Assembly: GCF_014645815.1 (NCBI RefSeq)
Contig: NZ_BMML01000017.1
Coordinates: 124,001-188,000 of the forward strand
DNA: 64,000 bases
Source: Streptomyces fuscichromogenes
Lineage (GTDB): Bacteria > Actinomycetota > Actinomycetes > Streptomycetales > Streptomycetaceae
Direction: 5' to 3'
The position numbers were made by a program, and so were the translations under genes. Position 1 is the first letter of the stretch. Each line of letters starts with the position of its first letter. Positions 1 through 7,839 of this stretch are shown in pieces. The notes beneath the pieces were generated by a model. It was not told the origin of the DNA. It did no database searches and saw only the letters and a list, made by a program, of their open reading frames with translations.

Positions 1-414
1 GTGGCCGGAGTTGGCGAGCACGAGATCCGTGCCGGCGCGGGTCATGAGACCGTCGACCATCTTCTCGTAGACCACGCCGACGTACCCGCTGACCGTGACC
101 GGCCGGTGCAGCCGGCCCGCCCAGGCGATCCCCAGGCTGTGGACGAGCGCCAGCACCGTGCCGCCGAGGACCGCCAGCACGACGATGTCGGCGTTGGCCA
201 GGTCCTCGTCGTCGACCAGGGCGGCGGCGGGCACCTCACGCCGGGTGTCGGGTTCGATGCCGACCTCGGCGAGCTGCCGTTCGGTGGGCGTGGACCGGCC
301 CCGCAGGAAGTACGCGTCCAGCGCGTGCTCGGGGGCGATCTGCCGGGCCACCGACGCGCCCCACTTCCAGCGGGTGTCCGAGTCGGCGATTACTGCGACG
401 CGTCTGGGAGGCAT
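1..414 (-). CDS. Putative glycosyltransferase, DUF6716-like (3' part cut by window edge)
   Basis: Only the N-terminal 138 codons are present; the frame is open to base 1. The product begins MPPRRVAVIADSDTRWKWG, a Rossmann-like opening (VAVIADSDTRWKW), and continues through VEIPDTRRE-like and DIVVLAVLGGTVLAL segments consistent with the alternating beta/alpha fold of a GT-B enzyme. From memory the opening resembles the DUF6716 proteins found with teichulosonic-acid/sialic-acid-like cell-wall genes in Streptomyces; that assignment is recall, not a search. The ATG at 414 is chosen because the preceding bases (GGGCACCGAGC on the minus strand) offer a weak purine-rich RBS and no earlier in-frame start is better. 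Its downstream neighbours lie outside the window, so pathway context is unknown. Confidence 0.6.
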   Translation of the reverse strand, partial: MPPRRVAVIADSDTRWKWGASVARQIAPEHALDAYFLRGRSTPTERQLAEVGIEPDTRREVPAAALVDDEDLANADIVVLAVLGGTVLALVHSLGIAWAGRLHRPVTVSGYVGVVYEKMVDGLMTRAGTDLVLANSGH

Positions 415-627
415 GCTCGGTGCCCTTCGTGCAATGGATCATAAAAGTGAGCAGAGAGTAAGGAACCTTTCTGGGGGCAGCATTAGGGATTCCTGCGCGG
501 ATCCTTGGACAGTCTGGGCGTTCCGTGTGAGGACGGCTTCGGCCGCCCCAGTCACCTGCGGATTCGCGGCGGCATGACAGGAGCCGCACAGAAAGAGGAA
601 ACGCAGTCTTGGTGATTCCCCGGCAGG
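415..627. other. Intergenic, 5' region of the DUF6716-like gene
   Basis: A 213-bp gap between two minus-strand genes. On the minus strand a TATGAT hexamer (446-441) sits about 27 bp upstream of the ATG and could be a -10 element, but no good -35 is seen at 16-18 bp. No coding potential was recognised. Confidence 0.35.
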
Positions 628-1467
628 TCAGCGGCCGAGGAGAGGGCCGACGCGGCCCTCCACATGCACCCGGTCTCCGCTCCGCAGCTGAAAGCGGCCG
701 TCCGCGGCGGCGTACTCGACCGTCGCGGGCAGCAGTACCGGGGCCCGGAACTCCGCGCGTACCTCGGCCCGCTCCGGCACCCCGTGCGCGGCGAGACACC
801 GGGCCACGGTCCACATGCCGTGCGCGATGGCCCGGGGGAACCCGAAGAGGCGGGCGGTGAGCGGGTGCAGGTGGATCGGGTTGCGGTCCCCGGAGGCGGC
901 CCCGTACCGCCGGCCGACGTCCCCGGCGATCCGCCACTGCTCGACGACGGGCAGCGGCTCGGGCGGTTCGCTCCCGGCCGTCCCGCCGGTGTGCCGCGTG
1001 CGATGCCGTGCCAGATAGGTGCTCCGCGACTCCCATACGACGTCCTCGCCGACCCGCACCCCGGTCACGACGGTGGCCTCGGTGCCCCGGCGGTGCGGGC
1101 TCAGCCTCTCCACGTGGACGGTCATGTCGTACGTCCCGTCCCCGGGCAGTTCGGCGTACCGCTCGATCGTGATGGAGGTGTGCACCAGCCCCAGCAGCGG
1201 CAGCGGGAAGTCCCGCGCGCTCATCAGCCGCATGGCCAGCGGGAAGCCGAGCACCTGCGGATAGGTGACGGGCAGTCCGTCGTCCCCGGTGGCGAACCCG
1301 CAGACGCGCTCGTAGGCGGCGACCTTTTCGAGGTCGGGGCGGATGCCGGGGAGGAGGAGACCGGTGCGGGGGAAGTCGGCGTCCGGGGTGGGGTGTCTGA
1401 ACGGTGACCGCAGTGCGCCGAGGGCGAGCAGGGGCCCGAGGGAGGGGGTGCTGTCGAGGACAATCAC
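628..1467 (-). CDS. MaoC-family (R)-enoyl-CoA/ACP hydratase-like protein
   Basis: A 279-residue protein with an N-terminal hot-dog-like half and a C-terminal MaoC half. The C-terminal half carries the hydratase signature YGAASGDRNPIH (Asp and His are the catalytic pair in MaoC/R-hydratases), followed by AIAHGMWTVARCL, the second conserved element. The family hydrates trans-2-enoyl thioesters in fatty-acid oxidation, polyketide or lipid synthesis. The GTG at 1467 is preferred over longer openings because GGAAAGG lies 8 nt upstream and the upstream frame is Arg/Pro-rich and low in protein character. It is divergent from an acyl-CoA ligase across a 405-bp spacer holding a palindrome, so a shared regulator of acyl-CoA metabolism is plausible. 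Confidence 0.88.
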   Translation of the reverse strand: MIVLDSTPSLGPLLALGALRSPFRHPTPDADFPRTGLLLPGIRPDLEKVAAYERVCGFATGDDGLPVTYPQVLGFPLAMRLMSARDFPLPLLGLVHTSITIERYAELPGDGTYDMTVHVERLSPHRRGTEATVVTGVRVGEDVVWESRSTYLARHRTRHTGGTAGSEPPEPLPVVEQWRIAGDVGRRYGAASGDRNPIHLHPLTARLFGFPRAIAHGMWTVARCLAAHGVPERAEVRAEFRAPVLLPATVEYAAADGRFQLRSGDRVHVEGRVGPLLGR

Positions 1468-1604
1468 GAGGTTCGCCTTTCCGCGCCGGCGGTGGACGGG
1501 GCGGGGGCGCGGCCGGGGACGGCGGCTGCGGTGGCGGCGAAGCCCGGACGGCGGTCCGTCATTTCCGTCCCCCATGTCGCCCGATTCCTGACTCTGGAGT
1601 AAGG

Positions 1605-1617
1605 TTACCGTAGGTAA
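1605..1617. promoter_or_regulatory. Palindromic operator candidate between maoC-like and fadD-like genes
   Basis: TTACC-GTA-GGTAA is a perfect 5-bp inverted repeat with a 3-bp centre in the 405-bp divergent spacer (1468-1872). The size and position fit a TetR- or MarR-type operator. The regulator is not identified in this window, so its identity is inference. Confidence 0.4.
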
Positions 1618-1872
1618 GTCTATGTCACAGCTGTCAAGTACCGGGAAACGGGCCGAACGTGAAGGACCCTCACGTAACCTCCGGGATTGCACAGCCCCGT
1701 CCCCGGACGACCTCCGAAAACCCACAAGCCCGCCACAGCGGCCCCGTACGATCTCCAGCCTGAACCGCCGGTAACCCCTTTCCGAGGGCCGGTGCCGGTG
1801 AACGCCTCGGTGCGCGAGGCACGTACGTCATGCAGCAAGCAGTTCACCGCTGCACGCCCGAGGAGCCGCCCC

Positions 1873-3828
1873 GTGTCCACGTCCTCTTATCCGAACGCCG
1901 CCCCCGTCTCCCCGGGCGTGGCGATCCAGGCCACGGACTACGACGGCAACCCGATCCTGATCGAGCCCCTCGTCCAGCGGCTGGACGGCGTGGTGCGGGA
2001 GGCGTACGTACCGCCGTTCGCGCCGCCGGTCCGGCACGGGTCGCTCGCCGACCTGCCGTTCGAGAACGCCGAGGCGGAGCCGGGTGCCGTGGTGCTCAGC
2101 CGCAAGTCCGCCGCGGACGAAGGTCGTTGGGAGCACGTGACGGCGGCCGAGTTCGCCGCGCAGGTGCTGGCGGTGGCGAAGGGCCTGATCGCGGAGGGGC
2201 TGATGCCGGGCGACCGGATCGCGATCATGGCCCGCACCACGTACGAGTGGACGCTCCTCGACTTCGGCGCCTGGGCGGCCGGCCTGGTGACCGTGCCGGT
2301 CTACCCGACCTCCTCGGTCTTCCAGACCCGCTGGATCATGCACGACTCGGGTGCCGTCGCCCTGGTCACCGAGACCGCCGCGCAGGCCGCCGCGCTCGGC
2401 CCCGAACTCGACCGGCTGCCCGACCTCAGGCACCTGTGGGTGATGGAGAAGGGCCACGTGGACCGGCTCGCGGAGGCCGGTGCGCAGGTACCGGAGGCCG
2501 AGGTGGGCGTCCGGCGCGGCATGCTGGGCCCCGACACCCTCGCCACCCTCATCTACACCTCGGGCACCACCGGCCGCCCCAAGGGCTGCGCCCTCTCGCA
2601 CGGCAACTTCTTCGCCGAGGTCGACAACGCGATCGAGCTCCTCTACCCGATCTTCAAGGCGCGCAACGACGAGGAGGTCTCCATCCTCCTCTTCCTGCCC
2701 ATGTCCCACGTCTTCGGCCGGATGGTGGCGATCGCCTGCGTCCGCGCCGGGGTCCGCCTCGGCCACGCCCCCAGCCTCAAGGCCGAGGACCTGCTCCCGG
2801 ACCTGGCCGGCTTCCGGCCGACCTGTCTCCTCACCATCCCCTACATGCTGGAGAAGGTCTTCAACACCGCACGGGCGAAGGCGGAGGCGGGCGGCCGGGT
2901 CTCGGTCTTCGACCGGGCCACCGGGATCGCCCAGCGCTACGGCGAGGCCCTGGAGGCCAGACAGACCGGCACCGGCGGCGGGCCCGGCCGGGCCCTGAAG
3001 ACGGCCCGCTCCTTCTACGACCCGCTCGTCTACCGCCGTATCCGCACCGCCATGGGCGGCAAGGTCCGGCACATCATCTGCGGCGGCTCCCCGCTGGGCC
3101 GCCGGCTCGCCGCGTTCTACGCCGGGGCGGGCATCGAGATCTACGAGGGCTACGGCCTGACCGAGACCACCGCCGCCGCCACCTGCACCCCGCCCCTCAA
3201 ACCCCGCCTCGGCACGGTGGGCTGGCCGATGCCCGGCACCAAGGTCCGGATCGCCGCCGACGGGGAGATCCTGATCGCCGGCGACCACGTGCTGCGCGGC
3301 TACTGGGACCCGGCGGCCGGCGGGGTCGTCCCGGCCACCCGGGACGGCTGGCTGGCCACCGGCGACCTCGGCGAACTCGACGACGAGGGCTACCTCACCA
3401 TCACCGGCCGCAAGAAGGAGATGCTGATCACGGCCGGCGGCAAGTCGGTGGCCCCGGCCCCGCTGGAGAACTGGCTGCGCTCGCACCCGCTCATCTCCCA
3501 GGTGATGCTGGTCGGCGACGGGCTGCCGTACGTCAGCGCCCTCGTCACCCTGGACCGCGACGGCCTCACGCACTGGCGCCAGATGAACGGCAAGCACCCG
3601 GTGCCGCCGGAACTCCTCCTGGACGACATCGAGTTGCGGGCCGTCCTGCAGCGCGCCGTCGACGAGGCCAACAAGCTGGTCTCCCGCCCCGAGTCCATCC
3701 GCCGCTTCGAGATGCTCCCCGTCGACTTCACCGAGGAGGCCGGGCACCTGACCCCCTCGATGAAGCTGCGCCGCGAGGTGATCATGAAGGAGTTCGCGAC
3801 GGAGATCGAGGGCCTGTACGCGAACTGA
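1873..3828 (+). CDS. fadD: Long-chain fatty acid-CoA ligase (AMP-forming)
   Basis: A 651-residue ANL-superfamily enzyme that activates fatty acids to acyl-CoA via acyl-AMP. Visible motifs are the P-loop YTSGTTGRPKGC, the acyl-AMP-binding GYGLTETTAAATC, the hinge GDLGELDDEGYLTITGRKKE, and ITAGGKSVAPAPLEN near the C-terminus. These and the length match actinobacterial FadD15-type long-chain ligases; exact chain length cannot be read. The GTG at 1873 has AGGAG (1861-1865) 7 nt upstream; the longer upstream frame is non-coding in character. Its divergent MaoC hydratase neighbour supports a role in acyl-CoA metabolism. Confidence 0.92.
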   Translation: MSTSSYPNAAPVSPGVAIQATDYDGNPILIEPLVQRLDGVVREAYVPPFAPPVRHGSLADLPFENAEAEPGAVVLSRKSAADEGRWEHVTAAEFAAQVLAVAKGLIAEGLMPGDRIAIMARTTYEWTLLDFGAWAAGLVTVPVYPTSSVFQTRWIMHDSGAVALVTETAAQAAALGPELDRLPDLRHLWVMEKGHVDRLAEAGAQVPEAEVGVRRGMLGPDTLATLIYTSGTTGRPKGCALSHGNFFAEVDNAIELLYPIFKARNDEEVSILLFLPMSHVFGRMVAIACVRAGVRLGHAPSLKAEDLLPDLAGFRPTCLLTIPYMLEKVFNTARAKAEAGGRVSVFDRATGIAQRYGEALEARQTGTGGGPGRALKTARSFYDPLVYRRIRTAMGGKVRHIICGGSPLGRRLAAFYAGAGIEIYEGYGLTETTAAATCTPPLKPRLGTVGWPMPGTKVRIAADGEILIAGDHVLRGYWDPAAGGVVPATRDGWLATGDLGELDDEGYLTITGRKKEMLITAGGKSVAPAPLENWLRSHPLISQVMLVGDGLPYVSALVTLDRDGLTHWRQMNGKHPVPPELLLDDIELRAVLQRAVDEANKLVSRPESIRRFEMLPVDFTEEAGHLTPSMKLRREVIMKEFATEIEGLYAN

Positions 3829-3916
3829 CCGGCGGCCGGCCCGTGCGCAGGGACGGTGGTTTGCGTTAGCCCACGTGGCCTCACCTGCGTGATTCCGTCG
3901 CGCCAGGAGGTACACC

Positions 3917-3952
3917 ATGGCTGACGACCGGCAGGGTGCGGCCCACCGATGA
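3917..3952 (+). other. 11-codon mini-ORF directly in front of the P450
   Basis: AGGAGG (3905-3910) is followed 6 nt later by an ATG opening MADDRQGAAHR and then TGA. The TGA overlaps an in-frame ATG of the P450 (ATGA at 3949-3952), and the real P450 GTG lies 12 nt beyond. It has the strongest RBS in this region. It could be a translated leader that couples or tunes P450 translation, or a vestigial start. It lacks Trp, Tyr and Phe, so a biarylitide-like P450-crosslinked peptide is unlikely. Confidence 0.4.
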
Positions 3953-3963
3953 AGGAGAAGAAC

Positions 3964-5157
3964 GTGCAGGCGGTCAACTGCCCCTTCGGCTTCAGCAAGT
4001 CCCTCGACTTCGACCCGGCCCTGGCCGGCTTCATGACGCGTGACTCCCTCGGCACGATCCGGCTGCCGTACGGCGAGTCGGACGCCTGGCTGGTCACCAG
4101 GTTCGAGTCGGTGCAGCAGGTGACCACGGACCCCCGGTTCAGCCGGGCCGAGATCATCGAGCACGACTATCCGCGCCTGACGGCCGAGCCGATCGTCTCC
4201 CCCGAGTCGATCAACGTGATGGACCCGCCGCACAGCAGCCGGATCCGGCACCTGGCCACCCAGGCCTTCACCGAGCGCCACGTGGACCGCATGCGGGGCC
4301 GGATCACCCTGCTCACGGACCGGCTGCTGGACGAGATGGAGGCCGAGGGCCCGCCCGCCGACCTGGTCCGGCACCTGTCCAACACGCTGCCCCAGCACAC
4401 CATCCTGGACCTGCTGGGCATCGAGCGCGCCGAGTGGCCGCGGATGGAGGAGGAGGTCCACCGGCTGCTGGTGCTCGGCGCGGGCAACCGGGAGGTCGCC
4501 CGCGCGGCCAAGGAGGACCTGACGGCCTACTTCACCGAGCTCGTCGCCGAACGCCGGAACAACCCCGGTACGGACATCATCAGCGTGCTCGCCGAGGCAC
4601 GGGACGGCGAGGACCAGCTCGACGACCGGGAACTGGCCGTCCTGGCCCTGACCTTCACGCTCAGCGGCCAGGACACGGCGACCTGCCAGATCAGCGACAT
4701 CGCCTATCTGCTGCTGACCCGCCCGGAGCTCTGGGAGTACGCCCGCGAGCACCGCAAGGACCTGACGGACTTCCTCCACGAACTGCTCCGGTACATCCCC
4801 TTCCGCAAGGGCGTGGGCATCCCCCGGGTGGCGCTGGAGGACGTCGAGATGGACGGGGTGGTCATCCGGCGCGGCGACTTCGTGCACGTCTCGTACCTGA
4901 CGGCCAACCGCGACCCGGAGCGCTACCCGGACCCGCACGAGATCGTGCCCGACCGTTCCGTCGCTCCCCACATGACCTTCGGCTGGGGCGGCCACCGGTG
5001 TGTCGCGGTTCCCCTGGCGATGGCCGAACTGGAGGTCGCCGTGGGCCGCCTCCTGGACCGGTTCCCCGACCTCCGCCTCGCGGTACGCCCGGAGGACGTC
5101 CGCTGGGACACCGAGACCATCCGCCGCTTCCCCCTGGAACTGCCGGTGGCCTGGTAG
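3964..5157 (+). CDS. Cytochrome P450
   Basis: A 397-residue soluble bacterial P450. The I-helix reads TFTLSGQDTATCQ, keeping the acid-alcohol pair (Asp-Thr) in an SGQDT version of the usual AGxET. The K-helix ExxR is ELLRY, and the heme loop is TFGWGGHRCVAVPLA with the thiolate Cys at about residue 346. The residue after the ligand Cys is Val-Ala rather than the common Xaa-Gly, which is unusual. The GTG at 3964 has AAGGAG 6 nt upstream; an ATG at 3949 that overlaps the mini-ORF stop is the alternative. No dedicated ferredoxin or obvious biosynthetic partner is adjacent, so the substrate is unknown. Confidence 0.9.
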   Translation: MQAVNCPFGFSKSLDFDPALAGFMTRDSLGTIRLPYGESDAWLVTRFESVQQVTTDPRFSRAEIIEHDYPRLTAEPIVSPESINVMDPPHSSRIRHLATQAFTERHVDRMRGRITLLTDRLLDEMEAEGPPADLVRHLSNTLPQHTILDLLGIERAEWPRMEEEVHRLLVLGAGNREVARAAKEDLTAYFTELVAERRNNPGTDIISVLAEARDGEDQLDDRELAVLALTFTLSGQDTATCQISDIAYLLLTRPELWEYAREHRKDLTDFLHELLRYIPFRKGVGIPRVALEDVEMDGVVIRRGDFVHVSYLTANRDPERYPDPHEIVPDRSVAPHMTFGWGGHRCVAVPLAMAELEVAVGRLLDRFPDLRLAVRPEDVRWDTETIRRFPLELPVAW

Positions 5158-5167
5158 GCCGACCCGG

Positions 5168-5887
5168 TCAGCTGAGGGGCAGGGCCCTCACCCCCGACAG
5201 GAGCGGGATCGGGTCGTAGCCGGCCGCGCCGGGACCGCAGACGGGCGCCGTGTCCGCGGTCCCGGAGACGTTCGACCCGGCGGAGTACGAACCGCCTCCG
5301 CCGAGGTACTTGGTGTCGTGGTCGGTGTGCTCCGCCGAATAGAACAGGCACTGGTGCACGTTCAGGAACTTCCCCGAGGTGAGGTCCAGGCTCCTGGTGT
5401 ACGACTCTGAGGGGACGAGTACGTAGTTGCCGTCGCCCGAGCCGCAGACGGCGTCGTTGGGCGGGTCCTGGGTGTCGGAGACGTTGGTCCCCGCCTTGAA
5501 CCTGTTGTCCTGGCTCCCCCCGACCGTGGTGAAGTAGTCGAAGGCCGACGGCGAGAAGTACGTGCACTGCTGGAGGTTCAGGTAGCGGCCGGACCGCAGG
5601 TCCAGAGCGGTGACGCCGGACAGGATGGGGACCGGGGCGAAGTTCCCGTCCCCGGCCCCGCAGGCGGGCGCCGTGTCCTTGGTGTCGGAGACGTTCGTCC
5701 CGGCCTTGAAGCGGCCGTCGCTGCTCGGGGTCACGGTGGTGAAGTGGTCGGCGGCCGGGCCCCAGTAGTACATGCACTGCTGGAGGTTCAGATACCGGGC
5801 GGGCGCCGCGCCGGCGGCCGGACCGGGCGCGAACGCCCACGCGGTGAGGCCGACGACGGCGGCGAGAAGCCATTTCCTGGTACGCAC
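5168..5887 (-). CDS. Secreted protein made of three ~70-residue repeats, unknown function
   Basis: About 239 residues. A signal peptide (VRTRKWLLAAVVGLTAWAFA, then Ala/Gly-rich to about residue 28) is followed by three imperfect repeats. Each begins RYLNLQQC, RYLNLQQC or KFLNVHQC, contains (F/Y)xAG(T/S)NVS(D/G)T about 30 residues on, a second Cys in (A/P)(C/V)CG, and ends with P(I/S)xSGVxALxL or a variant. Two Cys per unit suggest one disulfide per repeat, giving a three-bladed or beads-on-string extracellular protein. I do not recognise the family. The GTG at 5887 puts the charged n-region directly before the hydrophobic core; a longer ATG start at 5947 is possible. It is convergent with the P450 (10 bp apart) and may not be functionally linked to it. 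Confidence 0.75.
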   Translation of the reverse strand: MRTRKWLLAAVVGLTAWAFAPGPAAGAAPARYLNLQQCMYYWGPAADHFTTVTPSSDGRFKAGTNVSDTKDTAPACGAGDGNFAPVPILSGVTALDLRSGRYLNLQQCTYFSPSAFDYFTTVGGSQDNRFKAGTNVSDTQDPPNDAVCGSGDGNYVLVPSESYTRSLDLTSGKFLNVHQCLFYSAEHTDHDTKYLGGGGSYSAGSNVSGTADTAPVCGPGAAGYDPIPLLSGVRALPLS

Positions 5888-5954
5888 TCTTGCGGGTCCC
5901 TTTGTTCGGAGTCGGGACTCCAGGACAGCACGGTCAGCTGCTGGCAAAAGGTTC

Positions 5955-6425
5955 CTAAAGCCCTAAACCGACCCTGGGAGTGGTTCCGGAGCGCGCGGCC
6001 TCGGCGGGCCTGAGCGAAAGCTCCGCCCAGACCGTCTTGCCCACGGCGCGCTCCGCGACACCCCAGGTCCGCGCCAGCAGCGACACGAGTACCAACCCGC
6101 GTCCGCCCTCGGCCTCCGCCTCCGTCACGAACCGCACCGGCCGGTCGTCCCGTGCGTCGCTCACCTCGATACGGAGGATGCGGCCGGCGGCGAGCAGGAG
6201 CAGCCGTACCTCGAAGTCCCGGCCGGGGACGCGACCGTGGGTGACCGCGTTCGCGGCGAGTTCCGCGGTGAGCTGCTGGGCCGTGTGGTTCAGGTCGCCG
6301 TCATGGGGGTGTCCCCAGACGGCCAGCTGGTGGGCGACGAGCCGCCGGGCCAGCCGGGCGCCGCGCGGGGTGGCGCTCAGCCGCTGGGTCAGTTCGGCGG
6401 CGGGGGTGGAGATTTCGGCGTTCAC
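5955..6425 (-). CDS. RsbW/SpoIIAB-like ATP-binding protein (HATPase_c_2)
   Basis: A 156-residue GHKL-type protein of the anti-sigma/serine-kinase class common in Streptomyces. The N-box is visible as ELAANAVTHGRV and a G-box as GGRGLVLVSLLARTWGV near the C-terminus, with DARDDRPV between them. Such proteins either phosphorylate an anti-anti-sigma partner or serve as small ATPases in WhiJ/AbaA-type loci. The GTG at 6425 starts VNAEIS; its RBS is weak. It is divergent (133 bp) from an HTH regulator and a DUF397 protein, exactly the gene trio of whiJ/abaA-like developmental loci, so it probably works with them. Confidence 0.82.
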   Translation of the reverse strand: MNAEISTPAAELTQRLSATPRGARLARRLVAHQLAVWGHPHDGDLNHTAQQLTAELAANAVTHGRVPGRDFEVRLLLLAAGRILRIEVSDARDDRPVRFVTEAEAEGGRGLVLVSLLARTWGVAERAVGKTVWAELSLRPAEAARSGTTPRVGLGL

Positions 6426-6558
6426 GTGACCGAGCGTGGCCGGTTCTCCGTACCCTGACCAGGGGCGATCGCGCGACTCACGGTAGCCGTACGGGTGTGT
6501 CGGGTGAGGAGTACGGGTCGTCGGCCGTGACCACGACGACGTGAGGGCGGAGGCGTAC

Positions 6559-7425
6559 GTGACGGACGTACAGCAGGAGCGGAGGCCGGAGACACCGGCG
6601 GAGGCCGAGGGCACGACGGGCCTGTTCAGCGCGCTGGGCAAGCAGCTGAAGCTGCTGCGGGAGCGGAAGGGGCTCACCCAGAAGGAGTTCGGGGCGCTGG
6701 TGGGGTACGGGCCGGACGCGATCTCGGCGATGGAGAGGGGGGTGCGGGTCCCCCAGCCGGACATGCTGCTGAAGGCGGACGAGTTGCTGGAGGCCGGGGG
6801 TCTGCTGGCGGCGGCGGTCCCGGAGCTGAAGGAGGCGATGAAGAAGGCGCGGACTCGGCATCCCGAGTGGTATCGGAGTTACGCGGGGTTGGAGGCGGAG
6901 GCGGTCGAGCTGCACTTCTACGCCAACCAGGGTGTCCCGGGCCTGTTGCAGACCGAGGACTATGCGCGGGCGGTGTTCTCCCGCAGGCGCCCCCTTCTCG
7001 ATGAGGAGACGATCGAGAGGCGTGTCGCCGACCGGCTCGCCCGCCAGCAGGTCTTCGACAAGTGGCCTGCGCCGATGTGCAGTTATGTGCTTGAGGAGGT
7101 CCTGCTGGATCGCCCGATCGGGGGCCGTACGGTCCGCCGGGGGCAACTGGAGCAGTTGCTGCGCATCGGCGGACTGCGGAACGTGGAGATCCAGGTGATG
7201 CCGACCGGCATCGAGGATCACCCCAACATGGATGGCGCGTTCAACCTGCTTACCCCTCAGAGGCACCCGCAGGTGGGGTACACGGAAGTGCAGGGGTTTC
7301 CGCGGCTGATCACCGACCCCGAGGAGGTCCGGAGGATCGCCGACCGCTATGGGATCATGCGGGCGATGGCTCTCCCGCCCACGGAATCCCGGGCGTTGAT
7401 CGAGAAGAAGCTGGAGGAGCTGTGA
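6559..7425 (+). CDS. WhiJ-type helix-turn-helix regulator with DUF5753 domain
   Basis: A 288-residue protein. The XRE-type HTH lies at about residues 25-80 (LGKQLKLLRERKGLTQKEFG, then GYGPDAISAMERGVRVP). The C-terminal DUF5753 region starts near YRSYAGLEAEA, includes QGVPGLLQTEDYARAVF, and ends MRAMALPPTESRALIEK. These paralogues are numerous in Streptomyces and act with a small DUF397 protein to control differentiation or antibiotic genes. GTG 6559 has CGGAGG 5 nt upstream and is preferred to the GTG at 6541. Its stop overlaps the GTG of the DUF397 gene (GTGA), so the two are translationally coupled. Confidence 0.9.
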   Translation: MTDVQQERRPETPAEAEGTTGLFSALGKQLKLLRERKGLTQKEFGALVGYGPDAISAMERGVRVPQPDMLLKADELLEAGGLLAAAVPELKEAMKKARTRHPEWYRSYAGLEAEAVELHFYANQGVPGLLQTEDYARAVFSRRRPLLDEETIERRVADRLARQQVFDKWPAPMCSYVLEEVLLDRPIGGRTVRRGQLEQLLRIGGLRNVEIQVMPTGIEDHPNMDGAFNLLTPQRHPQVGYTEVQGFPRLITDPEEVRRIADRYGIMRAMALPPTESRALIEKKLEEL

Positions 7426-7745
7426 ACAGCCAGCAACTCGCTTGGTTCAAATCCAGCTACAGCGACGGCGAGGGCGGCGATTGCGTCGAAGCCGCCTACA
7501 CCTGGCGCAAGTCGTCGTACAGCGGCGGCGAGGGCGGTGAATGCCTCGAAGTCGGTTACCCCTGGCGCAAGTCCAGCCACAGCGACGGCGAAGGCGGCGA
7601 GTGCCTCGAAGTCCGTGCCGCACCCTCCGTCATCCACATCCGTGACTCGAAGTGCGCCGACGCATCCCGCCTCACCCTCTCGCCCTCCTCCTGGTCGGCG
7701 TTTCTCAGAGAGGTCGCCGACCCGGGCGCGGCTCCACCCCGCTGA
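7422..7745 (+). CDS. DUF397 protein with the N-terminal motif present three times
   Basis: A 107-residue small acidic-type partner of WhiJ-like regulators. A normal DUF397 protein has one W(R/F)KSSYSxGEGGxCVEV segment followed by a short beta-rich tail with a VxxRDSK motif. Here the segment occurs three times at exactly 20-residue spacing, with Trp at residues 8, 28 and 48 (nt 7443, 7503, 7563), and is then followed by the ordinary tail VIHIRDSKCADASRLTLSP. The copies are nearly identical in DNA, which suggests recent tandem expansion of a 60-bp unit. The GTG overlaps the upstream regulator stop. The function is presumably to bind and modulate the adjacent regulator. Confidence 0.85.
   Translation: MNSQQLAWFKSSYSDGEGGDCVEAAYTWRKSSYSGGEGGECLEVGYPWRKSSHSDGEGGECLEVRAAPSVIHIRDSKCADASRLTLSPSSWSAFLREVADPGAAPPR
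7443..7622 (+). repeat. Three tandem 60-bp units inside the DUF397 gene
   Basis: Three in-frame 60-bp units (7443-7502, 7503-7562, 7563-7622) encode the repeated W-K-S-S-Y/H-S-D/G-G-E-G-G-D/E-C motif. Shared strings such as AAGTC(C/G)(A/T) followed by the GGCGAGGGCGG core recur at the same offset, with a few substitutions per unit. Confidence 0.8.
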
Positions 7746-7839
7746 CAGCGGGCTCCGCACGGCCCTTGACTTCACAAGACCCTCGCGGGACCTTCCCTCC
7801 CCAATCCTCATGTTTGTGTCAGGTCTGGAGGGAACGGTC

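Noticed and set aside
3917..3952. Biarylitide-type RiPP precursor for the P450
   Set aside because: Known precursors have Tyr/Trp/His to be crosslinked. This peptide has one His and no aromatic residues, so only the mini-ORF itself is reported.
1828..4995. A 1055-codon open frame on the minus strand
   Set aside because: It mirrors the acyl-CoA ligase and P450 genes. High GC3 removes stops from the opposite strand; the residue make-up (His/Asp/Arg/Val-rich) is not protein-like.
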